DNA from: Maribacter litoralis
GTDB lineage: Bacteria; Bacteroidota; Bacteroidia; Flavobacteriales; Flavobacteriaceae
Length of the DNA stretch: 64,000 nt
Reading direction: 5' to 3'
NCBI RefSeq assembly: GCF_003075045.1
Contig: NZ_QCZD01000003.1
Coordinates: 248,001 to 312,000, forward strand
Shown: positions 1-7,348 of the stretch, piece by piece
How the letters are laid out: every line of letters begins with the position of its first letter
Numbering within the stretch: position 1 is the first letter of the stretch
Made by a program: the position numbers and the translations under genes
The notes under the pieces: generated by a model
Databases searched by the model: none
Seen by the model: only the letters and a program-made list of their open reading frames with translations
What the model was told of the DNA's origin: nothing

Positions 1-516
1 ACTTTTCCCATTATAAAAGCTTTTAACGAACACTACCCTAAGTTAGATATTTTTCATATTGATGCGCATGCCGATCTTTACCATGATTATGAAGGTGACC
101 CATATTCTCATGCATGCCCTTTTGCTCGTATTATGGAGAACGGTTTTGCTGTAAAATTGGTTCAGGTAGGTGTAAGAACTTTAAATCCGCACCAAGCATC
201 ACAAGCGGAAAAATTCAATGTTGAAATACATGAAATGCGCAACTTGAACCTTAACAAGATTCCTAAATTTACAAATCCGCTTTACATTTCATTAGATATG
301 GACGGTTTTGACCCTGCCTATGCCCCTGGCGTTTCTCACCATGAACCGGGCGGACTCACTTCTCGCCAAGTGTTAGACCTTATTCATGGTATAGATACCG
401 AAGTTGTAGGTGCCGATATCGTGGAATATAACCCAAACCGTGATTTTCAAGATATGACGGCTTACCTGGCCGCAAAAATGATGAAGGAACTTTTAGGCAA
501 ATTGATGGGCAGTTGA
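1..516 (+). CDS. Arginase/agmatinase-family ureohydrolase, 3' fragment
   Basis: The gene is cut by the window start; 171 C-terminal residues are visible in frame 1 with no start codon. The fragment carries the binuclear manganese motif DAHAD (fragment residues 21-25) and the second metal motif SLDMDGFDP (about 97-105), both diagnostic of ureohydrolases that release urea from arginine or agmatine. The stretch APGVSHHEPGGL followed by VVGADIVEYNP resembles plant-type arginase/agmatinase-like enzymes more than E. coli SpeB, so I cannot decide between arginase and agmatinase. It sits upstream of the arginine cluster but is separated from it by the glycosyltransferase gene and the leader region, so co-regulation is only a possibility. 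Family assignment is firm; substrate is not. Confidence 0.85.
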   Translation, partial: TFPIIKAFNEHYPKLDIFHIDAHADLYHDYEGDPYSHACPFARIMENGFAVKLVQVGVRTLNPHQASQAEKFNVEIHEMRNLNLNKIPKFTNPLYISLDMDGFDPAYAPGVSHHEPGGLTSRQVLDLIHGIDTEVVGADIVEYNPNRDFQDMTAYLAAKMMKELLGKLMGS

Positions 517-572
517 AATCATTATTCAATAAAAAACCATTAAATTGACCTGTTACTAAATCAAAACCCCTA

Positions 573-1916
573 ATGCCAATTAGCTTTAAAAACTTTTTGA
601 AACTCCACCGAGTTTCCTTGTCCTTAGCGGTACTAAGTTTTGTATTCTACTATACGTTCGCATATCATTTACCAAGAACAGATTTTGTTAAACTGCTCAC
701 CCTGTTTGTTGCTCTTTTCTTCGTCTGTTTTAAACTGATACAGTTTGAAAAGCACAACTTTCGTTTTTTATTGGGCATAGGAATCCTTTTTAGACTGGCT
801 TTTTTATTTGCGGAACCCAATCTTTCTCAAGATTTCTATAGATTTATTTGGGACGGACATTTGGTTTCCAACGGAATCAACCCCTACTTGCACACCCCAG
901 ATGAATTCATACAAAACATGGCTGCGATCATACCAAACGCCAATGAATTGTACGAAGGTATGGGTAGCTTAAGCGCAAGGCATTATAGTAATTACCCACC
1001 ATTAAACCAACTTATTTTTGCATTGGCCGCACTATTAGGCGGTAAAAGTATTTTTAGCTCTCTATTTGCGATGCGGGCAATTATAATTCTTGCAGATATC
1101 GGTGTGTTTTATTTTGGTAGAAGACTATTAAAAAACCTTAATAAATCTCCACATTTAATATTCTGGTATTTTTTAAACCCGTTAATAATTGTGGAACTAA
1201 CAGGTAACCTTCATTTCGAAGGACTCATGTTATTTTTCTTTATTCTGGCCATGTTTTTATTATCAATAGATAAGTGGAAAATTGCCGGTATAGTTTTAGC
1301 ATGTTCCATATCAATAAAACTGGTACCACTTCTATTTTTACCACTTTTCTTTAAATACTTAGGATGGAAAAAAAGCATCGTTTTCTATACTATTATAGGC
1401 ATAACCTCTTTGATACTATTTTTACCTTTTAACACTCCCGAGTTTATTGACAATTATGGCAGAACCATTAAACTATGGTTTTCTAATTTCGAATTCAATT
1501 CAAGTCTCTATAATATTGCCAAAAAAACTGCTGTACATTTTGATGCCAAACCGTGGGAATTCATAAAGGAATACGGTAAAATCACTCCCTTGTTCACCAT
1601 TTTCATTGTAGGGCTATTTACGTTTATCCCTAAAAAATACGACTTAAACAGGGTCCTTTGGTCCATGATGTGGGTATTGACCATTTATTATTTTATATCT
1701 ACCACGGTGCACCCATGGTATATTATATTTTTAGTATTACTGTCCATTTTCACTTCTTACAGATACTCTATTATATGGTCGGCAGCTATTGTTCTTAGTT
1801 ATTACGCGTATTCACAGACAGATTTTAAAGAGAGTTTATGGCTTTTAGGTCTTGAATATATTTCAGTATTAGGCTATTTGGTTTATGAAATTGTTGCACA
1901 TCGTAACAAAAAGTGA
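573..1916 (+). CDS. GT-C fold membrane glycosyltransferase (polyprenol-mannosyltransferase-like)
   Basis: A 447-residue protein with many hydrophobic segments (roughly ten membrane helices). After the first two to three helices it has an extramembrane loop with SQDFYRFIWDG (residues 85-95) and GINPYLHTPDEF, the acidic loop signature of DUF2029/GT87-like and related GT-C enzymes that transfer sugars, often mannose, from a polyprenyl-phosphate donor on the outer face of the cytoplasmic membrane. A second aromatic cluster TVHPWYIIFL lies near residue 380. It starts 56 bp after the ureohydrolase and runs to 65 bp before the arginine leader peptide. Acceptor and donor cannot be read from the sequence. 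Confidence 0.75.
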   Translation: MPISFKNFLKLHRVSLSLAVLSFVFYYTFAYHLPRTDFVKLLTLFVALFFVCFKLIQFEKHNFRFLLGIGILFRLAFLFAEPNLSQDFYRFIWDGHLVSNGINPYLHTPDEFIQNMAAIIPNANELYEGMGSLSARHYSNYPPLNQLIFALAALLGGKSIFSSLFAMRAIIILADIGVFYFGRRLLKNLNKSPHLIFWYFLNPLIIVELTGNLHFEGLMLFFFILAMFLLSIDKWKIAGIVLACSISIKLVPLLFLPLFFKYLGWKKSIVFYTIIGITSLILFLPFNTPEFIDNYGRTIKLWFSNFEFNSSLYNIAKKTAVHFDAKPWEFIKEYGKITPLFTIFIVGLFTFIPKKYDLNRVLWSMMWVLTIYYFISTTVHPWYIIFLVLLSIFTSYRYSIIWSAAIVLSYYAYSQTDFKESLWLLGLEYISVLGYLVYEIVAHRNKK

Positions 1917-1956
1917 ACTTTTTGTAAAAAATATGTTATGCGCAATGTTCAATAAA

Positions 1957-1965
1957 TATAATTTG
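1957..1965 (+). promoter_or_regulatory. Possible -7 promoter element before the arginine leader peptide
   Basis: The sequence TATAATTTG resembles the Bacteroidetes -7 element (TAnnTTTG) with one extra base in the spacer. It lies 16 bp upstream of the leader ATG, a plausible transcription-start position. No clear TTTG-type -33 element was found at the expected distance, so this remains weak. Confidence 0.3.
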
Positions 1966-1980
1966 TACATTTACGCCGTA

Positions 1981-2067
1981 ATGAACGAAATAAACTACTT
2001 TTTATATAGCACCGTGAGCCCATTGGCTCTAGCGCGCCCGTTCACGTCTCGCCGTCGTCGCCCGTAA
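1981..2067 (+). CDS. Arginine leader peptide (28 residues), candidate attenuator of the arg cluster
   Basis: A 28-codon frame starts with ATG at 1981 and ends in SRRRRP followed by TAA. Five of 28 residues are arginine (19 and 24-27), all written with CGN codons, and four are consecutive just before the stop. It sits 85 bp upstream of the first gene of a complete arginine cluster, exactly where an amino-acid-sensing leader peptide belongs. Local GC is much higher than in the surroundings. The frame stays open upstream to about 1885, but that part overlaps the glycosyltransferase end and the start at 1981 is the sensible one, close to a -7-like element. Inference: ribosome stalling at the Arg run under arginine shortage controls downstream expression. 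Not experimentally known to me. Confidence 0.75.
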   Translation: MNEINYFLYSTVSPLALARPFTSRRRRP

Positions 2068-2130
2068 GGGTAAGATATATTTATGGAATTAGGTGAGTCC
2101 ATTTCCGCACAGCAAATCAAACATTTTTTT
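2013..2130 (+). promoter_or_regulatory. Leader RNA region with competing hairpins
   Basis: Inside the leader frame, GAGCC (2016-2020) and GGCTC (2025-2029) form a perfect 5-bp stem with a CATT loop, and CGTGA (2013-2017) can instead pair with TCACG (2042-2046), which lies just before the Arg codons. GGCTC could also pair with GAGTC (2095-2099) using one G-U pair, and ATGGA (2083-2087) pairs with TCCAT (2098-2102). A T7 run is at 2124-2130. I see no textbook GC-rich terminator directly before the T run, so intrinsic attenuation, Rho-dependent attenuation and translational coupling all remain open. Confidence 0.4.
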
Positions 2131-2152
2131 ACACTTTTAAATCTAACTGGCA

Positions 2153-2785
2153 ATGAACTTAATTGTTGCTAACGAATCACATTTTAAATACGCTCAGGAC
2201 ATCTGTGATACCATTGCAGAATCTGCTAAAGTTCGCGGTACCGGTATAGCAAAACGTACACCAGAATATATTCAGAGAAAACTATCTAACGGCAATGCTA
2301 TTCTTGCTTTAGACGGAGACAAGTTTGCTGGTTTTTGCTACATAGAGGTATGGGGGCATGAGAAATTTGTGGCAAACTCCGGACTCATCGTACACCCAGA
2401 TTACAGGGGTCAAGGACTTGCAAAAAAAATCAAGGCAAAAATTTTCGAACTGAGCAGGGAAAAATTTCCAGATGCTAAAATATTTGGCATTACTACTGGT
2501 TTAGCGGTTATGAAAATTAACTACGAACTTGGCTACAAACCAGTTACCTTTTCTGAACTGACAGATGATCCAGAATTCTGGAAAGGATGTCAAACCTGCA
2601 AAAACTTCGATATTCTTACTAGAACAGAGCAAAAAATGTGTCTTTGTACCGGTATGTTATACGACCCGGTTTCCAAGAAAAAGGCAGAAGAAACAAAAGA
2701 AATGAACGGTAAGGCATTTACAAGATTAAAAAGTATAAAACAAAGTTTGTTTTTAAGAAAGAAAGAAGAAAAAAGTAAACAATAA
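2153..2785 (+). CDS. GNAT acyltransferase, candidate N-acylglutamate synthase of arginine synthesis
   Basis: A 210-residue GNAT-fold protein; the acyl-CoA pyrophosphate loop is HPDYRGQGLAKK (residues 81-92). The C-terminal part has four cysteines, C146, C149, C163 and C165, in a CxxC plus CxC arrangement that could hold a metal, and a lysine-rich tail. It is the first full gene after the Arg leader and precedes argG. The cluster has no argJ or classical argA, so this protein is the natural candidate for the missing first step, acylation of glutamate. Genetic work in Bacteroides and relatives has pointed to GNAT proteins beside argG as N-succinylglutamate synthases (recalled, not checked). Function is inferred from context and family; GNAT membership is clear. 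Confidence 0.7.
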   Translation: MNLIVANESHFKYAQDICDTIAESAKVRGTGIAKRTPEYIQRKLSNGNAILALDGDKFAGFCYIEVWGHEKFVANSGLIVHPDYRGQGLAKKIKAKIFELSREKFPDAKIFGITTGLAVMKINYELGYKPVTFSELTDDPEFWKGCQTCKNFDILTRTEQKMCLCTGMLYDPVSKKKAEETKEMNGKAFTRLKSIKQSLFLRKKEEKSKQ

Positions 2786-2929
2786 CCTATAGAGTATAGA
2801 GGTTAAAAATAAATATTGAGACTAATGAAATAGCTGATTTTAATAAAATCTCTTTTCTTACCTCTCTATTCTAATCCATATCAAACCAAAATAATAATTA
2901 CCCGGCTTGCCGGAAACGAACATCATATC

Positions 2930-4117
2930 ATGAAAAAATTAGTACTAGCATACAGCGGCGGATTGGACACTTCTTATTGCGCCAAACATTTATCAAAAGA
3001 CAAAGGATTTGAAGTACATGCAGTTAGTGTAAATACTGGCGGATTTTCTTCGGATGAAATAAAGGAAATAGAGAAGAAATCTATTGAATTAGGCGCAACT
3101 TCTTACACGTCAATTGATGCCGTACAAACCTTTTATGACAAAGTAGTTAAGTACCTTATTTTTGGTAACGTACTAAAAAACAATACCTACCCACTATCTG
3201 TAAGTGCAGAACGTATTGTGCAAGCCATAGAAATTGTAAACTATGCGAAAAAAATTGGTGCAGGTTATATTGCCCACGGTAGTACAGGTGCCGGTAACGA
3301 CCAAGTACGTTTCGATATGATTTTCCAAATCATTGCTCCCGAAATTGAAATCATCACCCCTATTAGAGATAACAAATTAGCGAGAGAAGAAGAAATTGCA
3401 TACCTAAAGGAAAACGGAGTAGACTATCCTTGGGAGAAAGCTAAATATTCTATCAACAGAGGACTTTGGGGAACATCTGTGGGTGGTGAAGAAACACTAA
3501 CTTCTGAAAAACCGTTGCCAGACAGCGCCTACCCTAGTCAACTACAAGAAAAGAATCCAACCGAGGTAAAACTTACATTCGAAAAAGGAGAGCTAGTTGC
3601 TATTGATGGAGAAAAAGACACTCCCGTTGCCAATATTGAAAAACTTGAGGCTTTGGCATCTAAATACGCCATTGGTAGAGATATTCACGTTGGCGATACT
3701 ATTATTGGCACCAAGGGTAGAGTTGGTTTTGAAGCTCCTGCATCATTGATCATCATTAAGGCACATCACTTATTAGAGAAGCACACGCTTACCAAATGGC
3801 AACAATATCAAAAAGAGCAACAAGGTAATTTTTATGGTATGTTATTGCACGAGGGTAATTACCTAGATGCTGTAATGCGTAACATAGAAACTTTCTTGAC
3901 CGATACACAAAAAACGGTATCCGGCGATGTATTCGTTGGTCTATATCCATTTCAGTTCAGGTTGCACGGTATTTCGTCTGAACACGATTTAATGACCGAT
4001 GCTTTTGGTAAATATGGTGAAGTCAATAAAGGATGGACTGCAGATGACGCCAAAGGATTTATTAAGATTTTATCGAATTCAGGAAAGATATATAACCATG
4101 TAAATGGAAGTGAATAG
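2930..4117 (+). CDS. argG: Argininosuccinate synthase
   Basis: The 395-residue protein condenses citrulline and aspartate with ATP to argininosuccinate in the cytoplasm. The N-terminal ATP-pyrophosphatase P-loop SGGLDTS is at residues 9-15, followed by the family features AHGSTGAGNDQVRFD and NRGLWGTSVGGEE. Length is normal for the family. It is separated from the GNAT gene by 144 bp and from argC by 103 bp of repeat-rich DNA, so it may have extra promoters of its own. Its substrate citrulline is supplied by ArgF' and ArgE further down the cluster and its product goes to ArgH. Confidence 0.95.
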   Translation: MKKLVLAYSGGLDTSYCAKHLSKDKGFEVHAVSVNTGGFSSDEIKEIEKKSIELGATSYTSIDAVQTFYDKVVKYLIFGNVLKNNTYPLSVSAERIVQAIEIVNYAKKIGAGYIAHGSTGAGNDQVRFDMIFQIIAPEIEIITPIRDNKLAREEEIAYLKENGVDYPWEKAKYSINRGLWGTSVGGEETLTSEKPLPDSAYPSQLQEKNPTEVKLTFEKGELVAIDGEKDTPVANIEKLEALASKYAIGRDIHVGDTIIGTKGRVGFEAPASLIIIKAHHLLEKHTLTKWQQYQKEQQGNFYGMLLHEGNYLDAVMRNIETFLTDTQKTVSGDVFVGLYPFQFRLHGISSEHDLMTDAFGKYGEVNKGWTADDAKGFIKILSNSGKIYNHVNGSE

Positions 4118-4192
4118 TATAAAGTAAAGAGTACATAGTATTAAGTTAAAGAACTTTTAGAAATCAGGTACTTCGTACTTAATACTTTATAC
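4117..4192. repeat. Nested inverted repeats in the argG-argC spacer
   Basis: GTATAAAGTA (4117-4126) is the exact reverse complement of TACTTTATAC (4183-4192), and AGTATTAAGT (4137-4146) of ACTTAATACT (4177-4186); the two pairs are nested. The spacer is built almost wholly from variants of a GTACTTAATACTT-like word and can fold into an imperfect AT-rich hairpin. No T-tract terminator follows. Confidence 0.7.
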
Positions 4193-4220
4193 GTAATACT
4201 ACTTACTAAAAAACAAAATT

Positions 4221-5195
4221 ATGATTAAAGCAGGTATTATTGGCGGTTCTGGTTATACGGGTGGTGAACTTATTCGTATTCTATTGAATCATCCGGCAAC
4301 GGAAATAGATTTTGTATTCAGTACCACTAGGGCTGGAAAAAAAGTAACCACCGCGCATCCGGATTTATTGGGAATTACCGACCTTGAGTTTACCGGTGAT
4401 GTCAACTTAAATGTCAACGTTGTTTTTCTATGTTTGGGTCATGGCAACTCCACCGCATTTTTAAAGGCACATGATTTTTCTTCAGATACAGTAATCATCG
4501 ATTTAAGTAATGATTTTAGGTTGCATGCCGATGCCAATTTTAATGACAAACAATTTGTTTACGGTTTGCCCGAATTGTTCAAAACAGCTATTGAAAACGC
4601 AAAATATATTGCCAACCCAGGTTGTTTTGCTACCGCTATTCAATTGGCATTACTTCCATTGGCAAAAGCTGAGTTATTGGAAAACGAAGTGCACATTAAT
4701 GCAGTAACAGGTAGTACCGGGGCAGGTGTTAGTCCGTCAGCGACTTCTCATTTTTCATGGAGAAATAATAACGTAAGCTGGTACAAGCCTTTTACGCATC
4801 AACATTTGGGTGAAATCAATGAGAGTTTGCACTCCCTACAAGATAACACGGGCAACTTATTTTTTATGCCCAATAGAGGGAATTTCACTCGTGGAATTCT
4901 AGCTACTTCATATACCAAATTTGAAGGTAGTTTAGAAGATGCAAAAAAAATATACCAAGATTTTTACAAGGATGCTGTATTCACACAAATATCCGAAGAA
5001 CCCATCAATCTAAAACAGGTAGTAAATACCAATCAGTGCCACATACACCTACATAAATATGAAGATGTATTATTGATTACGGCTGCGATTGACAATTTAT
5101 TAAAAGGTGCATCGGGACAAGCGGTACAGAATATGAATTTAATTTTTGGTCTAGAAGAAAATTTAGGCTTGAATTTGAAAGCGGGGGTTTTTTAA
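4221..5195 (+). CDS. argC: N-acyl-gamma-glutamyl-phosphate reductase
   Basis: A 324-residue NADPH-dependent reductase of the third step of arginine synthesis. The Rossmann motif GGSGYTGGEL is at residues 8-17 and the catalytic cysteine lies in NPGCFAT (C135). Length fits the usual ArgC of this phylum. If the cluster uses succinylated intermediates, the substrate is N-succinyl- rather than N-acetyl-glutamyl phosphate. It receives its substrate from ArgB and passes the semialdehyde to ArgD. Confidence 0.93.
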   Translation: MIKAGIIGGSGYTGGELIRILLNHPATEIDFVFSTTRAGKKVTTAHPDLLGITDLEFTGDVNLNVNVVFLCLGHGNSTAFLKAHDFSSDTVIIDLSNDFRLHADANFNDKQFVYGLPELFKTAIENAKYIANPGCFATAIQLALLPLAKAELLENEVHINAVTGSTGAGVSPSATSHFSWRNNNVSWYKPFTHQHLGEINESLHSLQDNTGNLFFMPNRGNFTRGILATSYTKFEGSLEDAKKIYQDFYKDAVFTQISEEPINLKQVVNTNQCHIHLHKYEDVLLITAAIDNLLKGASGQAVQNMNLIFGLEENLGLNLKAGVF

Positions 5196-5200
5196 CTTCG

Positions 5201-5263
5201 GCTACGCTCAATTACCCATAAATGACATTGAGCAAAGCTAAAATTTTGGTTGATGGTTGATGG
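5201..5263. repeat. REP-like hairpin and short heptad repeat after argC
   Basis: GCT-AC-GCTCAAT (5201-5212) pairs with ATTGAGC-AA-AGC (5227-5238): ten pairs with a small internal mismatch. The motif TTCGGCTACGCTCAAT resembles dispersed intergenic repeats I associate with flavobacterial genomes (recalled, not checked). It is followed by GGTTGAT repeated 2.3 times (5248-5263). It might slow transcription or protect the argC message end. Confidence 0.5.
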
Positions 5264-5384
5264 AAATTTAAAAAATCTATTTAAAGGGATAAAGCATAAA
5301 ATAATATAGTTTAATTATAAGCATAGTATACTAATTACCAATTAATTATAATATACTTTGTACTCATTACTTAATACAAAAAAC

Positions 5385-6179
5385 ATGAAAACAGCTATTA
5401 TAGGTGCAGGTAATTTAGGACTTTCCATAGCAAAAGGTATCCTAAACAGTAATGGTGCAACCAGCATGTACCTTACCAAAAGGGACACCAAATCTATTGC
5501 GGACTATGAAAAGTATGATAAGGTAACTGTTACTACTGACAATAGACTAGCCGTTGAAAATTCGGATATCTTGATTTTTGCGGTACAACCTATTCATTTT
5601 GCTGAAATTCTAGAGAGTATAAAAGACCTATTGACCGAGAAACATGTTATCATTTCTACCATAACCGGATTTAGTATCGAGAAAATTGAGGCTGTAATCG
5701 GTAAGGACAACTTTATTATTAGAAGCATGCCAAATACCGCCATTTCGGTAGGCAAATCAATGACCTGTATCTGTAGTAATGAAAAAGGCAAAAAAAGAGT
5801 AGAGCTGGCAAAAGCTATTTTCAACAGGATGGGACATTCAATGGAAATCCCTGAAGGACAAATGCAGGCCGCTACCGTAATATGTGCAAGTGGTGTTGCT
5901 TTTTGGATGCGTTTAATACGTGCCACTACCCAAGGTGCCATTCAACTAGGTTTTGATGCTAAAGAAGCACAGGAGCTGGCCATGCATACCTGTAACGGTG
6001 CCGCAAGCTTATTGATTGAATCGGGCAATCACCCTGAAGAAGAAATTGACCGTGTTACCACACCTATGGGCTGTACCATTACAGGCTTAAACGAAATGGA
6101 ACACCAAGGACTTAGTTCATCATTAATACGTGGTATTATATCATCATACGACAAGATTACCGAATTCAAAAACAAGTAA
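5385..6179 (+). CDS. proC: Pyrroline-5-carboxylate reductase
   Basis: A 264-residue enzyme that reduces pyrroline-5-carboxylate to proline with NAD(P)H. The N-terminal dinucleotide fold AIIGAGNLG begins at residue 4, and the C-terminal part carries the family block GAASLLIESGNHPEEEIDRV followed by TPMGCTITGLNEME. I chose the ATG at 5385 because the NAD fold then starts at the usual place; an in-frame ATG at 5358 would add nine unlikely residues. Its presence between argC and argD shows that proline and arginine synthesis are encoded together here; proA and proB follow argD. Confidence 0.93.
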   Translation: MKTAIIGAGNLGLSIAKGILNSNGATSMYLTKRDTKSIADYEKYDKVTVTTDNRLAVENSDILIFAVQPIHFAEILESIKDLLTEKHVIISTITGFSIEKIEAVIGKDNFIIRSMPNTAISVGKSMTCICSNEKGKKRVELAKAIFNRMGHSMEIPEGQMQAATVICASGVAFWMRLIRATTQGAIQLGFDAKEAQELAMHTCNGAASLLIESGNHPEEEIDRVTTPMGCTITGLNEMEHQGLSSSLIRGIISSYDKITEFKNK

Positions 6180-6194
6180 ACACGCACCAAACCC

Positions 6195-6221
6195 GTTCAA
6201 TTTGAACTTGAAACTTTTCAA
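6195..6221. repeat. Two adjacent small palindromes before argD
   Basis: GTTCAA-T-TTGAAC (6195-6207) and TTGAAA-CT-TTTCAA (6208-6221) fill most of the 44-bp proC-argD spacer and end two bases before the argD ATG, where they could influence ribosome access. Confidence 0.5.
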
Positions 6222-6223
6222 CT

Positions 6224-7348
6224 ATGAAATTATTTGACGTTTATCCATTATATAATGTAACTCCCGTTTCCGCGAAAGGTATTGTAGTTACAGATGATCA
6301 AGGACAGGATTATTTAGATTTCTATGGCGGACATGCCGTTATTTCCATTGGCCATACACACCCACATTATGTGAAACGTTTAAAAGATCAATTGGACAAT
6401 ATTGGGTTTTATAGCAATGCGGTACAGAATCCGTTACAAGTAGAATTGGCTGCAAAACTGGGGGAAGCATCAAACTGTGAAGATTACAATCTGTTTATGT
6501 GCAACTCTGGTGCCGAGGCTAATGAAAATGCCCTGAAAATGGCTTCTTTTGTAACGGGAAAATCTAAAATCATCGCCTTTAACAATGGTTTTCACGGTAG
6601 AACATCTGCTGCAGTAGCAACAACGGATAACCCTTCTATAAACGCAGAAATAAATTTACAGCATGAAGTTGTTTTTCTTGACCTGAACGACAGTAAGGGT
6701 TTTGAAAGGGAAATATCTAAAAATGTTTGCGCCGTAATTATTGAATCTATCCAAGGTGTTGGTGGTTTAGATGAACCTACAACTGAATTTTTACAGGAAG
6801 TAGCATCGTTATGTAAAGAAAATGATGCGTTATTAATTGCTGATGAAGTTCAATCGGGATTTGGTAGAAGTGGTAAATTCTTTGCATTTCAACACCATAA
6901 TATTCAACCGGACATCATAAGTATTGCAAAAGGTATGGGCAACGGTTTTCCTGTTGGTGGCATTCTAATTCACGAAAGTATCAAGGCAAAATACGGCATG
7001 TTGGGTACCACTTTCGGTGGCAATCATTTGGCTTGTGCAGCCACTATGGCGGTTTTAGAAGTAATTGAAAAAGAAAACCTAATTAGCAATGCTAAAGAAC
7101 TAGGCGAATATTTCAACGAAAAAGCAAAAGAAATTCCGCAAGTAAAACGGGTAAAGGGTAAAGGCTTAATGTTAGGACTTGAATTTGATTTTCAGGTTGC
7201 CGATCTACGAAAAAAATTGATTCATGAGCACTTCTTATTTACCGGTGGTGCTAAAGATAAAACGGTACTTAGAATATTACCGGCATTGAACATTACCAAA
7301 CAAGATTTAGATGTGTTTTTCACAGCTCTTAAGACTGCCTTATCATGA
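6224..7348 (+). CDS. argD: N-acylornithine aminotransferase
   Basis: A 374-residue class-III PLP aminotransferase that converts N-acylglutamate semialdehyde to N-acylornithine. Visible motifs are NSGAEANENALK (94-105), ADEVQSGFGRSG (206-217; Asp contacts the PLP ring nitrogen) and SIAKGMGNGFPVGG, in which K236 forms the Schiff base. The stop overlaps the proA start by four bases (ATGA at 7345-7348), so the two are probably translated in a coupled way. Acetyl versus succinyl preference cannot be read directly. Confidence 0.93.
   Translation: MKLFDVYPLYNVTPVSAKGIVVTDDQGQDYLDFYGGHAVISIGHTHPHYVKRLKDQLDNIGFYSNAVQNPLQVELAAKLGEASNCEDYNLFMCNSGAEANENALKMASFVTGKSKIIAFNNGFHGRTSAAVATTDNPSINAEINLQHEVVFLDLNDSKGFEREISKNVCAVIIESIQGVGGLDEPTTEFLQEVASLCKENDALLIADEVQSGFGRSGKFFAFQHHNIQPDIISIAKGMGNGFPVGGILIHESIKAKYGMLGTTFGGNHLACAATMAVLEVIEKENLISNAKELGEYFNEKAKEIPQVKRVKGKGLMLGLEFDFQVADLRKKLIHEHFLFTGGAKDKTVLRILPALNITKQDLDVFFTALKTALS

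Noticed and set aside
1885-1980. Upstream extension of the leader ORF giving a 60-residue protein
   Set aside because: The extra part overlaps the glycosyltransferase end in another frame and would precede the -7-like element; the 28-codon version starting at 1981 is the sensible unit.
5594-5941. 115-residue minus-strand frame inside proC
   Set aside because: Complement of a conserved enzyme; no independent start context or domain.
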